Of a stretch of DNA of 64,000 nt, positions 44,429 through 53,797 are shown in pieces. Both the position numbers and the translations under genes were made by a program. Within the stretch, counting starts at the first letter, position 1; each line of letters starts with the position of its first letter. This DNA comes from Propionibacteriales bacterium. Lineage in GTDB: Bacteria; Actinomycetota; Actinomycetes; Propionibacteriales; Nocardioidaceae. Location of the stretch: positions 144,224-208,223 of the forward strand of contig JAPLCA010000015.1 in assembly GCA_026392465.1 (NCBI GenBank), written 5' to 3'. A model generated the notes under the pieces. That model did no database searches and was not told where the DNA came from. It saw nothing but the letters and a program-made list of their open reading frames with translations.

Positions 44429-45337
44429 ATGACGTACCCCCGTCCGCACGCACCTGCGCGCCCGCGCACCTACGGTGTCGTCGGCGCAGGCCGTGTCGGC
44501 TCCGTCGTCGCCGCCCGCCTGCACGCCGCCGGCCGTCCCGTCGTCGGCATCAGCGCCCGGTCGCAGGCGTCGCTGCTGCGGGCCCGCACGCTCGTCCCCG
44601 AGGTGCCGGTGCGGTCCGCTGCCGAGGTGGCCGCCGCGTGCGACGTGCTGGTCCTCGCCGTGCCCGACGACGCGCTCGTCGCCGTCACGGAGGAGCTGTC
44701 GTCGGTCCTGCGACCCGGACAGGTCGTCGTGCACACCAGCGGACGGCACGGGCTCGACGCGCTCAGCGCCGCCACGCGCGTCGGCGCCCGCGCCGTCGCC
44801 CTGCACCCGGCCATGACGTTCACGGGCTCGGCCGTCGACCTCGGCCGCGAGTGCGCGATCGGGCTGACCGCCGGCGACGCCGAGCGCGAGCTGGCCGAGG
44901 ATCTCGCCGCCGTGCTCGGCGGCACGCCGGTCTGGATCGACGACGCCGACCGCGTGCGCTACCACGCCGCGCTCAGCCACGGCGCGAACCACCTCGTCAC
45001 CCTCGTCGCCCAGGCCCGCGACCTGCTGCAGGGCATCGGTGCCGGCGCGGAGGCGGCGACCATCCTGCGTCCGCTGCTCGAGGCCGCCCTCGACAACGCG
45101 CTCGACCTCGGCGACGCCGCGCTCACCGGCCCGATCGCGCGCGGCGACGTCACCACGGTCCGAGCCCACGTCGACGCGCTCGCCACGGAGCTGTCGTCGA
45201 CCCGCGACGCCTACGTGGCCATGGCGCACGCCACCACCGAGCGGGCCGCAGCCGACGGCCGCCTCGACCCGGCCACCGCCGCCGTCCTCGACGCCGCGCT
45301 CGACGAGCGGCCCCGCGTGCCCGGGCGCGTGCGATGA
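44429..45337 (+). CDS. Rossmann-like/DUF2520 domain protein (Rv3603c type)
   Basis: The 302-aa protein has an N-terminal dinucleotide motif [10 protein letters not shown] (about 15-24) and a C-terminal helical DUF2520 domain, with landmarks LHPAMTFTG and [13 protein letters not shown]. It resembles pyrroline-5-carboxylate and ketopantoate reductases in layout. It stands directly before panC and overlaps its start, as in many actinobacteria, so a role near pantothenate synthesis is suspected but not shown. TAGACT near 44369 is a possible -10. Confidence 0.85.
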   Translation: MTYPRPHAPARPRTYGVVGAGRVGSVVAARLHAAGRPVVGISARSQASLLRARTLVPEVPVRSAAEVAAACDVLVLAVPDDALVAVTEELSSVLRPGQVVVHTSGRHGLDALSAATRVGARAVALHPAMTFTGSAVDLGRECAIGLTAGDAERELAEDLAAVLGGTPVWIDDADRVRYHAALSHGANHLVTLVAQARDLLQGIGAGAEAATILRPLLEAALDNALDLGDAALTGPIARGDVTTVRAHVDALATELSSTRDAYVAMAHATTERAAADGRLDPATAAVLDAALDERPRVPGRVR

Positions 45338-46182
45338 CCCCCGTCGTCGCCCGTACCCGCGCCGAGCTGCGCGCGGCCCTCGCCGACGCCGGCCGCGTCG
45401 CGTTCGTGCCGACGATGGGCGCCCTGCACGACGGACACGCCCGCCTGATGCGGCACGCCCGCCCGCTCGGCGACACGCTGGTCGTCTCGATCTTCGTCAA
45501 CCCCACGCAGTTCGGACCGGGCGAGGACCTCGAGGCCTACCCCCGCACCCTCGACGCCGACCTGCGGGTCTGCGCGCGGGAGGGGGTCGACGTGGTCTTC
45601 GCGCCCGACGTCGCCGAGGTGTACCCGGGCGGTACCGACGGTGCCGTCACCGTTGACCCCGGCCCGCTCGGCCGGGTGCTCGAGGGCGCGGCCCGCCCCA
45701 CCCACTTCCGGGGGGTGCTCACCGTGGTCGCGACGCTGTTCGCGCTGGTGCGTCCCGACGTCGCCGTGTTCGGCGAGAAGGACTTCCAGCAGCTGGCGCT
45801 GATCCGCCGGATGGTCCGCGACCTGGCGCTCGACGTCGACGTCGTGGGCCACCCGATCGTGCGCGAGGCCGGCGGCCTGGCCCTCAGCTCACGCAACACG
45901 TACCTGTCGGCCGACGAGCATGCCGAGGCCCTCGCGCTCTCCCGGGCGCTGGCCGCCGGCGCCGACCAGGGGGTCGTCGGCCGCGACGCCGTGCTGAAGG
46001 CCGCGCGCGATGTGCTCGACGCCGCTCCCGGCGTCGACGTGGACTACCTGGTGGTGACGGACCCGTTCCTCGGCGATGTCGACGACCGCTTCGAGGGGGA
46101 GGCGCGGATCCTGGTGGCAGCCAGGGTCGGCACCACGCGCCTGCTCGACAACCAGCCCGTGGTGCTCAGAAAGGGACCCTGA
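45334..46182 (+). CDS. panC: Pantothenate synthetase
   Basis: The 282-aa protein has [26 protein letters not shown], the [13 protein letters not shown] segment, FGEKDFQQL and the signature SSRNTYLS. It condenses pantoate with beta-alanine using ATP. ATG 45334 overlaps the upstream stop. It is followed two bases later by panD. Confidence 0.95.
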   Translation: MTPVVARTRAELRAALADAGRVAFVPTMGALHDGHARLMRHARPLGDTLVVSIFVNPTQFGPGEDLEAYPRTLDADLRVCAREGVDVVFAPDVAEVYPGGTDGAVTVDPGPLGRVLEGAARPTHFRGVLTVVATLFALVRPDVAVFGEKDFQQLALIRRMVRDLALDVDVVGHPIVREAGGLALSSRNTYLSADEHAEALALSRALAAGADQGVVGRDAVLKAARDVLDAAPGVDVDYLVVTDPFLGDVDDRFEGEARILVAARVGTTRLLDNQPVVLRKGP

Positions 46183-46184
46183 CC

Positions 46185-46655
46185 ATGCTCCGCACGATGA
46201 TGACGTCGAAGATCCACCGCGCGACGATCACGCAGGCCGACCTGCACTACGTGGGCTCGGTGACCGTCGACGCCGACCTGCTCGACGCCGCCAACCTGCT
46301 GCCCGGCGAGCTCGTGCACATCGTCGACATCGACAACGGCGCCCGGCTCGTGACCTACACGATCGCGGGCGAGCGCGGGTCGGGCGTGATCGGCATCAAC
46401 GGTGCCGCCGCACGGCTCGTGCACCCCGGCGACCTGGTCATCCTCATCGCCTACGGCCAGATGGAGGACGCGGAGGCGCGTGAGTTCCAGCCGAGCGTCG
46501 TGTTCGTCGACTCCGAGAACCGGGTGATCGGCACCGGCTCCGACCCTGCCGAGGCGCTGCCGGGGTCCGGTCTCGTCCGCGGTGACGTCGTGGAGAACCC
46601 GCTGGTGACGCACGGCGGGGGTGCGGGGCCGCGGGCCGCAAGGGCGGCGCAGTGA
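46185..46655 (+). CDS. panD: Aspartate 1-decarboxylase
   Basis: The 156-aa proenzyme begins [20 protein letters not shown] and has the self-cleavage site Gly24-Ser25 (HYVGSVT), where Ser25 becomes the pyruvoyl group. It makes beta-alanine for PanC. A Gly/Ala/Arg-rich tail of about 25 residues exceeds the usual length of about 130. The stop overlaps the GTG start of coaX. The nadB-nadC genes that often follow panD in actinobacteria are absent. Confidence 0.94.
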   Translation: MLRTMMTSKIHRATITQADLHYVGSVTVDADLLDAANLLPGELVHIVDIDNGARLVTYTIAGERGSGVIGINGAAARLVHPGDLVILIAYGQMEDAEAREFQPSVVFVDSENRVIGTGSDPAEALPGSGLVRGDVVENPLVTHGGGAGPRAARAAQ

Positions 46656-47428
46656 CCCTGCTGGCGCTCGACGTCGGCAACAGCCAGTCCGTCATCGGCG
46701 CGTTCGACGGCGACCGTCTCGTCGAGCACTGGACGGTGTCGTCCCAGACGCAGCGGACGGCCGACGAGTGGCACCTGCTGGCCCACGGGTTCGTGCGCGC
46801 GGCCGGCATGGCCGACGTGGAGGCGGTGGCGATGTGCTGCACGGTGCCGTCGATCCAGGTCGAGCTGAAGGCGATGCTCGAGCGCTACTACGCGGGCCTG
46901 CCGGTCTCGATCGTCGGCCCCGGTGTGAAGACCGGCATCCCGATCCACACCGACAACCCGCGGGAGGTCGGTGCCGACCGGATCGTCAACGCCCTCGCCG
47001 CGGCGGAGGTGTACGGGGGGCCGGCCGTCGTGGTCGACATGAACGGCACCGCGACGATCTTCGACGTCGTCGACGAGCGGAACCGCTACGTGGGGGGTGC
47101 CATCGCGCCGGCGGTCGAGCTGTCGCTGGAGGCCCTCGCCCGCCGCGGCGCGCAGCTGCGCGCCGTGGAGCTGGCGGTGCCGCGCGACGTCATCGGGAAG
47201 AACACGGTCGAGGCGGTGCAGTCGGGCGCGGTCTACGGGTTCGCGGGGCTCGTGGACGGGATGGTCGACCGCATCATCGAGTCGCTGGGCGCCGATCCGG
47301 ACGACGTCGCCGTCATCGCGACCGGCGCCTACGCGGACGTCGTGCTGGACCACTGCACGAGCATCACCACGCGCGACCCGTGGCTGACCCTCACGGGTCT
47401 GCGTCTGGTGCACGAGAAGAACCACTGA
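46652..47428 (+). CDS. coaX: Type III pantothenate kinase with an altered motif
   Basis: The 258-aa protein has the first acidic motif [10 protein letters not shown] (Asp7), GADRIVN (Asp109) and GGAIAP, the landmarks of CoaX. The second phosphate motif reads [13 protein letters not shown], one residue longer than the usual D-F-G-T-A form, and the following GGAIAPG is GGAIAPA. It is in the expected place after panD and before lysS. M. tuberculosis CoaX is reported inactive, with CoaA doing the work, so this copy may likewise be weak. Confidence 0.9.
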   Translation: MTLLALDVGNSQSVIGAFDGDRLVEHWTVSSQTQRTADEWHLLAHGFVRAAGMADVEAVAMCCTVPSIQVELKAMLERYYAGLPVSIVGPGVKTGIPIHTDNPREVGADRIVNALAAAEVYGGPAVVVDMNGTATIFDVVDERNRYVGGAIAPAVELSLEALARRGAQLRAVELAVPRDVIGKNTVEAVQSGAVYGFAGLVDGMVDRIIESLGADPDDVAVIATGAYADVVLDHCTSITTRDPWLTLTGLRLVHEKNH

Positions 47429-47801
47429 TCCAGGCGGGCCACCAGGTCGCCCGTCGGCCGGCCCGTCCGCGAGGCCGCCTTCCCGGCGGTGGGGCGTCGT
47501 GAGCCAGGTGTGCGCCGAGCTCGACGAGCTGGGCCTCGAGCGCGCCCAGGCCCGCGGCCCGGGCCGCCTCGACCGGCGTGGCCTCGTCCAGCTCGGAGAC
47601 CAGTGTCGGGTCGGCCCCGTGGGCGAGCAGCTCCCGAGCCACCACGTCCTGACCGGCCAGGATGCTGGTCACCAGTGCGGTCGACTGGAGCTCGGGGTGC
47701 ACGTAGTCGGGGTCGACGCCCCGCTCCAGGTGGAAGCGGACCAGCTCGACGTCGCCGCGCGCGGCCGCGGCGAACATGTCCTTGAAGTCCCCACCCGACA
47801 C
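47391..47801 (-). CDS. Ankyrin-repeat protein
   Basis: The 136-aa frame has three ankyrin-like repeats (FKDMFAAAARGDVELVRFHLERGVDPD; TALVTSILAGQDVVARELLAHGADP; TPVEAARAAGLGALEAQLVELGA). The last 35 residues are low-complexity and overlap the 3' end of coaX by 38 bases. It likely mediates protein-protein contacts. No partner is evident. Confidence 0.78.
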   Translation of the reverse strand: MSGGDFKDMFAAAARGDVELVRFHLERGVDPDYVHPELQSTALVTSILAGQDVVARELLAHGADPTLVSELDEATPVEAARAAGLGALEAQLVELGAHLAHDAPPPGRRPRGRAGRRATWWPAWISGSSRAPDADP

Positions 47802-47878
47802 GGGCGCTCCCTTCGTCGCAGGGAGTCTAGGGCGGCGGTCGGGTCGTCGGCCCCGTCGCCCCGTGGCACGATCCCTCC

Positions 47879-48670
47879 ATGTCCTCCACGTCCCCTCGGC
47901 GCGGCACGCTGACGCGCCGCAGGATCGCCGAGGCCGCCCTGGCGCTGATCGACGAGGAGGGCGTGGGGGCCGCGTCGATGCGAGCCATCGGCAAGCGGCT
48001 CGGCGTCGAGGCGATGAGCCTCTACAAGCACGTCGGCACGCGCGACGACCTGCTCGACGCCGTCGTCGACCTCGTGGTCGCCGAGCTGGACGCCGACCCC
48101 GAGGTGCTGCGGACGGCCGAGCACGGCTGGCGCGACTACCTGGAGCGGCTCGCGCGGGGGGTGCGGCGCTACGCCCTCGCCCATCCGCACGCCTTCCCGG
48201 TCGTGGCCACGCGTCCGTCGGAGGCGCCCTGGATCAACCCGCCGCTGAGGTCGCTGGCCTGGATCGAGTCCGTCCTGGGGGCGCTGGAGGCGGAGGGCTT
48301 CGACGACGACGAGGTCGTGTTCGCCTACCGCTCGTTCAACAGCTTCCTGCTCGGCTACCTGTTGATGGAGACCGGTGCGCGCACCCTGCGTGACCCCCAG
48401 GACGGGGACGGGTCGTTCGCCGCCGGTTCGGACGCGTCCGAGCCGGTCCCCGGCGGTCTGACGCCCACGCGGGACGCCGACCAGCAGGAGGCGGTGGCCG
48501 ACGCGTCCACGCCGGAGCAGGTGATCGACCCGGCCGGCATGGTCGACGAGGAGACGTACCCGACGATCCACCGGCACGCGGCCCGGCTCGCCGCTGACCG
48601 CTATGCCGAGGAGTTCGAGCGTGCGTTGGCGGAGATGCTGGACGGCATCGCCTCGCGCCTGGGTGAGTGA
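47879..48670 (+). CDS. TetR-family transcriptional regulator
   Basis: The 263-aa protein has the N-terminal TetR HTH (RRIAEAALALIDEEGVGAASMRAIGKRLG... VEAMSLYKHVGTRDDLL) and a TetR_C_1-type ligand domain with a long Gly/Asp/Pro-rich insert (about 180-220). The TTAC-type dyads at 48770-48796, 100 bases downstream of its stop, resemble TetR operators and may be its target in front of csbD. Confidence 0.88.
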   Translation: MSSTSPRRGTLTRRRIAEAALALIDEEGVGAASMRAIGKRLGVEAMSLYKHVGTRDDLLDAVVDLVVAELDADPEVLRTAEHGWRDYLERLARGVRRYALAHPHAFPVVATRPSEAPWINPPLRSLAWIESVLGALEAEGFDDDEVVFAYRSFNSFLLGYLLMETGARTLRDPQDGDGSFAAGSDASEPVPGGLTPTRDADQQEAVADASTPEQVIDPAGMVDEETYPTIHRHAARLAADRYAEEFERALAEMLDGIASRLGE

Positions 48671-48769
48671 GCGCACGCCTGACCGCGCCGCGTCCGGGCC
48701 GCGTCCGCGCCGAGTCCGTGCCGCGTCCGGGGTGACCGGGCTCTCACCGTCTCGCCTTGCGCGGCTCGG

Positions 48770-48809
48770 CTTACGGCGTAAGGTTTACAACGTAAGCCGA
48801 ACGGTTCGG
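48770..48809. promoter_or_regulatory. Tandem dyads (TetR-like operators) before the first csbD gene
   Basis: Three inverted repeats stand in a row: CTTAC-ggc-GTAAG (48770-48782), TTTAC-aac-GTAAG (48784-48796) and CCGAAC-g-GTTCGG (48797-48809). The first two share the form (C/T)TTACnnnGTAAG with centres 14 bp apart. They lie 30-70 bases before ATG 48839. The adjacent TetR gene makes it the prime candidate binder. Confidence 0.6.
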
Positions 48810-48838
48810 CTCCGCACCCACCCACTCAGGAGGACGAC

Positions 48839-49012
48839 ATGAGCTTCATCGACAAGGCCAAGAACACCGCCGAGAAGGTCGCCGGCGAGGTCAAGGAGGC
48901 CGTCGGCAAGGCGACGGACGACAAGGACCTGCAGGCCGAGGGCGCGAAGGACCAGACGAAGGGCTCGCTCAAGAACACGGGCGAGGACGTCAAGGACGCC
49001 TTCACCAAGTGA
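48839..49012 (+). CDS. CsbD-family stress protein, copy 1
   Basis: The 57-aa highly charged helical protein (MSFIDKAKNTAEKVAGEVK...) belongs to the CsbD family of general stress proteins, whose molecular role is unknown. AGGAGG precedes ATG 48839 by 7 bases. A second copy follows 120 bases later with 51 of 57 residues identical. Upstream dyads suggest regulation by a TetR protein. Confidence 0.88.
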   Translation: MSFIDKAKNTAEKVAGEVKEAVGKATDDKDLQAEGAKDQTKGSLKNTGEDVKDAFTK

Positions 49013-49132
49013 GGTGCGGTCGGGGACTGAGAACTCTCTGAGGAGTTCGGCGACAGCCCGCGCTCGAGTTGCCGCCCCCCGCAGCCGCCGTAGCGTCGTA
49101 CCTGTCACCCCACCGATCCAAGGAGGATCACC

Positions 49133-49306
49133 ATGAGCTTCATCGACAAGGCGAAGAACACCGCCGAGAAGGTCACCGGCGAGGTCAAGGAGGCCGTGGG
49201 CAAGGCCACCGACGACAAGGACCTGCAGGCCGAGGGCAACAAGGACCAGGCCAAGGGCTCGCTCAAGAACGCCGGCGAGGACGTCAAGGACGCCTTCAAG
49301 AAGTGA
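49133..49306 (+). CDS. CsbD-family stress protein, copy 2
   Basis: The 57-aa product is nearly identical to copy 1 and starts at ATG 49133 with AAGGAGGA upstream. The spacer between copies contains a small hairpin GAACTC/GAGTTC (around 49030-49048) but not the TTAC dyads of copy 1, so the second copy may have its own control. A tandem duplication is clear. Confidence 0.88.
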   Translation: MSFIDKAKNTAEKVTGEVKEAVGKATDDKDLQAEGNKDQAKGSLKNAGEDVKDAFKK

Positions 49307-49329
49307 CGTCCTTCCCGCAGGTACTGCAG

Positions 49330-49366
49330 GAAGCCCGGTCGACCGCGTCAGCGGTGACCGGGCTTC
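49330..49366. terminator. Hairpin terminator between csbD copy 2 and the nhaA fusion
   Basis: GAAGCCCGGTC 49330-49340 pairs with GACCGGGCTTC 49356-49366, and an inner stem ACCGC/GCGGT continues it. The run TTCTTCG follows. It separates two convergent genes. Confidence 0.8.
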
Positions 49367-49390
49367 TTCGCGTCCGGGGGTCGGCGGGCC

Positions 49391-51223
49391 TCAGGTGACG
49401 GGACGCCGCTCGTCCAGGGCGGCGATGAGGGTCGGCGCGTCCCACTGCCCGTCGTAGCGGTCGGTGCCGATGAAGAACGTCGGGGTCCCCGCGACGTCCA
49501 TCAGGTCGGCGTCGTCCTCGTCCTCCTGGACCCGGCGCAGCACGTCGTCGGCGTCCAGGTCGGCCTCGAACCGCACCAGGTCGAGCCCGATCTCGTCGGC
49601 GTAGCGCAGGAGGTCGAGCCGCTCGAGCTGGTCCTGGTGGGCCCACAGCAGCCTCGCGTACTCGAAGTGCCGGCCCTGCAGGTGAGCCGCCTCGTAGGCG
49701 CGGGCCGCGAGCTCGGCGTGCGGGTGGTGCTGGTGGAGCGGCAGGTGCCGCCACACCCAGACGAGGTCGGGGCCGTAGTGCTCGATGAGCTCGTCGACCA
49801 TGCCGGTGGCCCGGCTGCAGAAGGGGCACTCGAAGTCGCCGTACTCGACCAGGACGAGCGGGGCGTCGGGCCGGCCCTTGTAGTGGTCGCGACGCGGGTC
49901 GAAGGGCCGCAGCAGGACGGTGCCCGGCGGCACGACGGGTCGCCGGGCGTCGAGCGCGCGCAGCACGGCCGCGCCGAGCACGAAGGCGAGCACCGACGCG
50001 ACGAGTACGCCGACCCTCGCCTCGTCCTGCGCGGCGGGGTCGTCGATGGCGATGCCGACGATGAGCAGCGAGATGGTGAAGCCGATGCCCGACAGCGCGG
50101 CGCCGCCGGCCACCCGGCCGATCGTCAGGCCGGGGGCGAGGACGCCCAGCCGCAGGCGCTGGGCCAGGAGGGTGGCGCCGGTGATGCCCACGAGCTTCCC
50201 GACGACGAGGCCGGCGACCACGCCCCAGAACAGCGACGACGACATCGACCGGCGCAGGGTCTCGGAGTCGAGCACGACCCCGGCGTTGGCCAGGGCGAAG
50301 ACGGGCAGGATCACGTACGCCACGTAGGGCGCGAAGGAGCGCTGCAGCCGCTCGTTGATCGAGATCGACTCGCGCAGCTGACGCCCCGCCGCCGCGGCGT
50401 AGGCCGGGTTGGGCGACTGCCGGAAGGCGCGCGTGAGCTCGACGACGCGCTCCACGTCGTTCTGGCGCGGCGCGGCGACCGGGATGAGCAGCGCGACCGC
50501 CACGCCGGCGAGCGTGGCGTGCACACCCGCCTCGTGCAGCCCGAACCAGACGACCACCGACAGCATCGCGTACAGCGGACCGCGGCCGGACGGCATCAGC
50601 CGGACGAGCGCGATGAGCCCCAGCGCGACCAGCGCCACGAGCAGCGGCACGACGTGCAGCTCGTCGGTGTAGAAGAGGGCGATCGCGGTGAGCGCGCCGA
50701 TGTCGTCGACGACGGCGAGGGTCAGGAGGAAGACGCGCAGCCGCGAGGGGTGCTGCGGCCGGATGATGGCGAGCGCGCCGACGAGGAAGGCCGTGTCGGT
50801 CGAGATCACCACGCCCCACGCGTGCGCCTGCCCGGAGTCGCGCGCGATGAGCAGGAACACCAGGGCCGGCACGACGAGACCCGCGAGCGCGGCCGTCGCC
50901 GGCACGATCGCGCGGGAGCGGTCGGTCAGCTCGCCGATCGTCAGCTCGCGCTTCACCTCGAGGCCGACCGCGAAGAAGAAGAACGCCATGAGCGCGTCGT
51001 TGACCAGGTGGTAGAGGTCGAGCCCCATCGACCACCCACCGACCGCGACGCGTGCGTCGGTGTGCCAGAACGCGTCGTAGCCGCTGCCGAGGTTGGCCCA
51101 CGCGATCGCGGCCACGGTCGCCACGAGCAGCAGCGCCGCCCCGACCTGCTCCGTCTCGGCGTCGGCGAGACCACGCCGCAGCCGGGTGGCGCGGGACTCG
51201 GTGAGGGTGTCGGGGTTGCTCAC
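49391..51223 (-). CDS. nhaA: NhaA Na+/H+ antiporter fused to a DsbA-like thioredoxin domain
   Basis: From GTG 51223 (GGAAGGATGAG upstream) the 610-aa product has an NhaA domain (about 1-400; TLAVVDDIGALTAIALFYT carries the two aspartates of the cation site) and a C-terminal DsbA/thioredoxin-like domain (about 420-610) with CPFC in YGDFECPFCSRATG and cis-Pro in VAGTPTFFIG. Such fusions are known from actinobacteria. The thioredoxin domain may sense or transfer redox state to transport; its side of the membrane is not known. Confidence 0.9.
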   Translation of the reverse strand: MSNPDTLTESRATRLRRGLADAETEQVGAALLLVATVAAIAWANLGSGYDAFWHTDARVAVGGWSMGLDLYHLVNDALMAFFFFAVGLEVKRELTIGELTDRSRAIVPATAALAGLVVPALVFLLIARDSGQAHAWGVVISTDTAFLVGALAIIRPQHPSRLRVFLLTLAVVDDIGALTAIALFYTDELHVVPLLVALVALGLIALVRLMPSGRGPLYAMLSVVVWFGLHEAGVHATLAGVAVALLIPVAAPRQNDVERVVELTRAFRQSPNPAYAAAAGRQLRESISINERLQRSFAPYVAYVILPVFALANAGVVLDSETLRRSMSSSLFWGVVAGLVVGKLVGITGATLLAQRLRLGVLAPGLTIGRVAGGAALSGIGFTISLLIVGIAIDDPAAQDEARVGVLVASVLAFVLGAAVLRALDARRPVVPPGTVLLRPFDPRRDHYKGRPDAPLVLVEYGDFECPFCSRATGMVDELIEHYGPDLVWVWRHLPLHQHHPHAELAARAYEAAHLQGRHFEYARLLWAHQDQLERLDLLRYADEIGLDLVRFEADLDADDVLRRVQEDEDDADLMDVAGTPTFFIGTDRYDGQWDAPTLIAALDERRPVT

Positions 51224-51332
51224 GGGCTCATCCTTCCAGGCCGTCGCGGGATCACGCCCGGACGAGGGACCCCGGGGCCCCAACGCCTGGACCCGCTCGT
51301 CCATTCCTCGACGAGGGGCCGCCGCAGGTGGG

Positions 51333-52178
51333 ATGCTCTCGACCGTGACGCGGAGAACGTGGTGGAGGGTGTGGGTCGGCGCGGTGGCCGCGGCCGCGGT
51401 GGTCGCCGGGTGCGACGGAGGTTCGAGACCGACGCAGGCTCCTCCGCAGATCGACCTCGCCGAGGCTGTCCGCGCGACGGTGGACGACGGGCCGGTCCAC
51501 TACCTCCTGCAGACGGGGTCGATGCGCTTCGACGGCAGCGGCGACTTCGACCTGTCCAGAGGTGCGTGGCACGCGGAGCACAACCTGGGACTGGTCGACA
51601 CCACCGAGAGAGGAACGACCGTCCTCAAGATCATCATGCGCACCGTGGACCAGGAGACGTTCTTCTCGGCAGGGGACCTCTTCGACGGTTGCTGGACGGA
51701 GCTGGACGAGCGAGCGCGTGTCGACGCGCCGGCCGTCGGCGCCTTGCTGGACGACCTCGAGCCGGTCGGCCGGTCTCGTGGGGCCGCCGTCCCCGTGGAC
51801 CTCTCTCTCAAGAGCCTGTTGACCGCACTCGTCGCAGGAGCGCCGTCGCGGGAGTCGCTCGGGACGGCGGTGGCGGTGTCGACGAACGTGAGCGGGCCGC
51901 GGGTCCCGGGGATCGTGCGGGTGGTCGACGGCAAGGTCACCACGCTGGTCGTCGACATGCAGGTGGCCGCGAGAGTCGCTGAGCGGGTCGGCTTCGAGGT
52001 CCCTGACCCGGCCCAGGATCTGGTGGGCTCGCTGCGGGACCTGGAGTCCCTCATGACGGTGACCGTGAGTCTTCGTCCGTCGAACGCCCCGTTGGAGCTG
52101 CGGGCGCCCGCGGAGCAGGACAGGATCGAATCAGGCTGTGACCCGGGTGATCGTACGCCCGGCTCCGCGAGCCCCTGA
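51333..52178 (+). CDS. Putative lipoprotein, LppX/LprAFG-like
   Basis: The 281-aa product from ATG 51333 has a signal peptide with lipobox VVAG-C at about residue 24, then a mostly beta protein with the pattern GSMRFDGSGDFDLSRGAW and later VDGKVTTLVVDM, resembling the half-barrel lipid-binding lipoproteins of the LppX/LprG family. It lies before lysS. The family assignment is by pattern only. Confidence 0.65.
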   Translation: MLSTVTRRTWWRVWVGAVAAAAVVAGCDGGSRPTQAPPQIDLAEAVRATVDDGPVHYLLQTGSMRFDGSGDFDLSRGAWHAEHNLGLVDTTERGTTVLKIIMRTVDQETFFSAGDLFDGCWTELDERARVDAPAVGALLDDLEPVGRSRGAAVPVDLSLKSLLTALVAGAPSRESLGTAVAVSTNVSGPRVPGIVRVVDGKVTTLVVDMQVAARVAERVGFEVPDPAQDLVGSLRDLESLMTVTVSLRPSNAPLELRAPAEQDRIESGCDPGDRTPGSASP

Positions 52179-52249
52179 GTCCTCCTCCTGCCCTCGGTCC
52201 GCGCGCGGAGACGGTCGAAGCCGCCTCCGGCGACCGGTCGTTTCCCGAC

Positions 52250-52255
52250 TAAGGT
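52250..52255 (+). promoter_or_regulatory. -10 element of lysS, probable leaderless transcript
   Basis: TAAGGT ends eight bases before GTG 52264, so transcription would begin at or next to the start codon and no Shine-Dalgarno is present. A clear -35 is not seen. Confidence 0.45.
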
Positions 52256-52263
52256 GTCCTCTC

Positions 52264-53793
52264 GTGAGCGACTCCGTCGAGAACCCTGCAGCGCCCCCTG
52301 GTGAGAACGCGGTCGACGACCTGCCCGAGCAGCTGCGGATCCGTCGTGAGAAGCGTCAGCAGCTCATCGACGCGGGCATCGAGCCCTACCCGGTCGACCT
52401 GGGGATCACGCACACGATCACGCAGGTGCGCGACGCGTACGACGCCGAGGCGCTCGGGCCGGACCACCACTCCGGCGACGTCGTCACGGTCGCCGGCCGG
52501 GTCATCTTCCGGCGGGGCACCGGCAAGCTGGTGTTCGTGTCCCTGCGCGAGGGTGACGGCACCGCGCTGCAGGCGATGGTGTCGCTCGACGGCGTGGGGG
52601 AGGAGTCGCTCGACCGGTTCAAGCAGCTCGTCGACATCGGCGACCACCTCGCGGTGACGGGCGAGGTCATCACGTCCCGCCGTGGCGAGCTGAGCGTGCA
52701 GGCGTCCTCGTGGGCGATCGCCGCCAAGACGCTGCGTCCGCTGCCCAACGAGCACAAGCCGCTGTCGGACGAGGCGCGCAGCCGCATGCGCTACGTCGAC
52801 CTCATCGTCCGTCCCGAGGCCCGCGAGACGGTGCGGGTGAAGGCGAAGGTGCTGCAGTCGCTGCGCCGCACGCTCGACGCGCGCGGCTACGTCGAGGTCG
52901 AGACGCCGGTGCTGCAGCACACCAACGGCGGCGCCGCGGCGAGACCCTTCCACACCCACGTCAACGCGTTCGACGAGGACGCGCTGCTGCGCATCGCGCT
53001 CGAGCTGCACCTCAAGCGCTCGCTCGTGGGCGGCATCGACCGGGTGTACGAGATCGGCAAGACGTTCCGCAACGAGGGTGTCGACAACACCCACAACCCC
53101 GAGTTCATGATGCTGGAGGCGTACGAGGCGTACGGCTCCTACGACACGATGGCCGAGCTGACCCGCGACCTCGTCGTCGACGCCGCGCGGGCGGTGGGGA
53201 AGACGGTCGTGCCCGGACGCGACGGCACCGACATCGACCTCGAGGCGCCGTGGCGTCGCGCGACCATCCACGAGCTCGTGGGCGAGGCGGTCGGCGAGAC
53301 CGTCGACGTCGACACGTCGCAGGAGACGCTGACGGCGCACGCCGCGCGGCTCGACGTCGCCCTGCAGGACCACTGGGGACCCGGCGAGATCGTGCTCGAG
53401 CTGTTCGAGAAGCTCGTCGAGCACACGCTGGTCCAGCCGACGTTCGTCTGCGACTACCCGGAGGCCGTGCGACCTCTCGCGAAGAAGCACCGCACGGTGC
53501 CGGGCCTGGTGGAGGCGTGGGACCTCATCATCAACGGCGTCGAGCTGGCACCCGCGTACACCGAGCTCAACGACCCGGTGATCCAGCGTGAGCGGCTCGA
53601 GGGGCAGGCGCGTCTGGCGGCCGCGGGCGACCCCGAGGCGATGGACGTCGACGAGGACTTCCTGCGGTCGCTGGAGTTCGGCATGCCCCCGGCGGGCGGC
53701 CTGGGTCTCGGCGTCGACCGGCTCGTCATGCTGCTGCAGGGTGTCGGCATCCGCGAGGCGATCCTCTTCCCGCTGTCGCGACGCGAGGTCTGA
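52264..53793 (+). CDS. lysS: Lysyl-tRNA synthetase, class II
   Basis: The 509-aa protein has an N-terminal OB-fold anticodon domain (about 70-160), class II motif 2 (FRNEGVDNTHNPEFMMLEAY) and motif 3 (GLGLGVDRLVML). It charges tRNA-Lys. GTG 52264 is the start. In mycobacteria lysS is followed by lsr2 and clpC; here lsr2 is absent and tauD- and PTS-type genes intervene. Confidence 0.95.
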   Translation: MSDSVENPAAPPGENAVDDLPEQLRIRREKRQQLIDAGIEPYPVDLGITHTITQVRDAYDAEALGPDHHSGDVVTVAGRVIFRRGTGKLVFVSLREGDGTALQAMVSLDGVGEESLDRFKQLVDIGDHLAVTGEVITSRRGELSVQASSWAIAAKTLRPLPNEHKPLSDEARSRMRYVDLIVRPEARETVRVKAKVLQSLRRTLDARGYVEVETPVLQHTNGGAAARPFHTHVNAFDEDALLRIALELHLKRSLVGGIDRVYEIGKTFRNEGVDNTHNPEFMMLEAYEAYGSYDTMAELTRDLVVDAARAVGKTVVPGRDGTDIDLEAPWRRATIHELVGEAVGETVDVDTSQETLTAHAARLDVALQDHWGPGEIVLELFEKLVEHTLVQPTFVCDYPEAVRPLAKKHRTVPGLVEAWDLIINGVELAPAYTELNDPVIQRERLEGQARLAAAGDPEAMDVDEDFLRSLEFGMPPAGGLGLGVDRLVMLLQGVGIREAILFPLSRREV

Positions 53794-53797
53794 CGCC

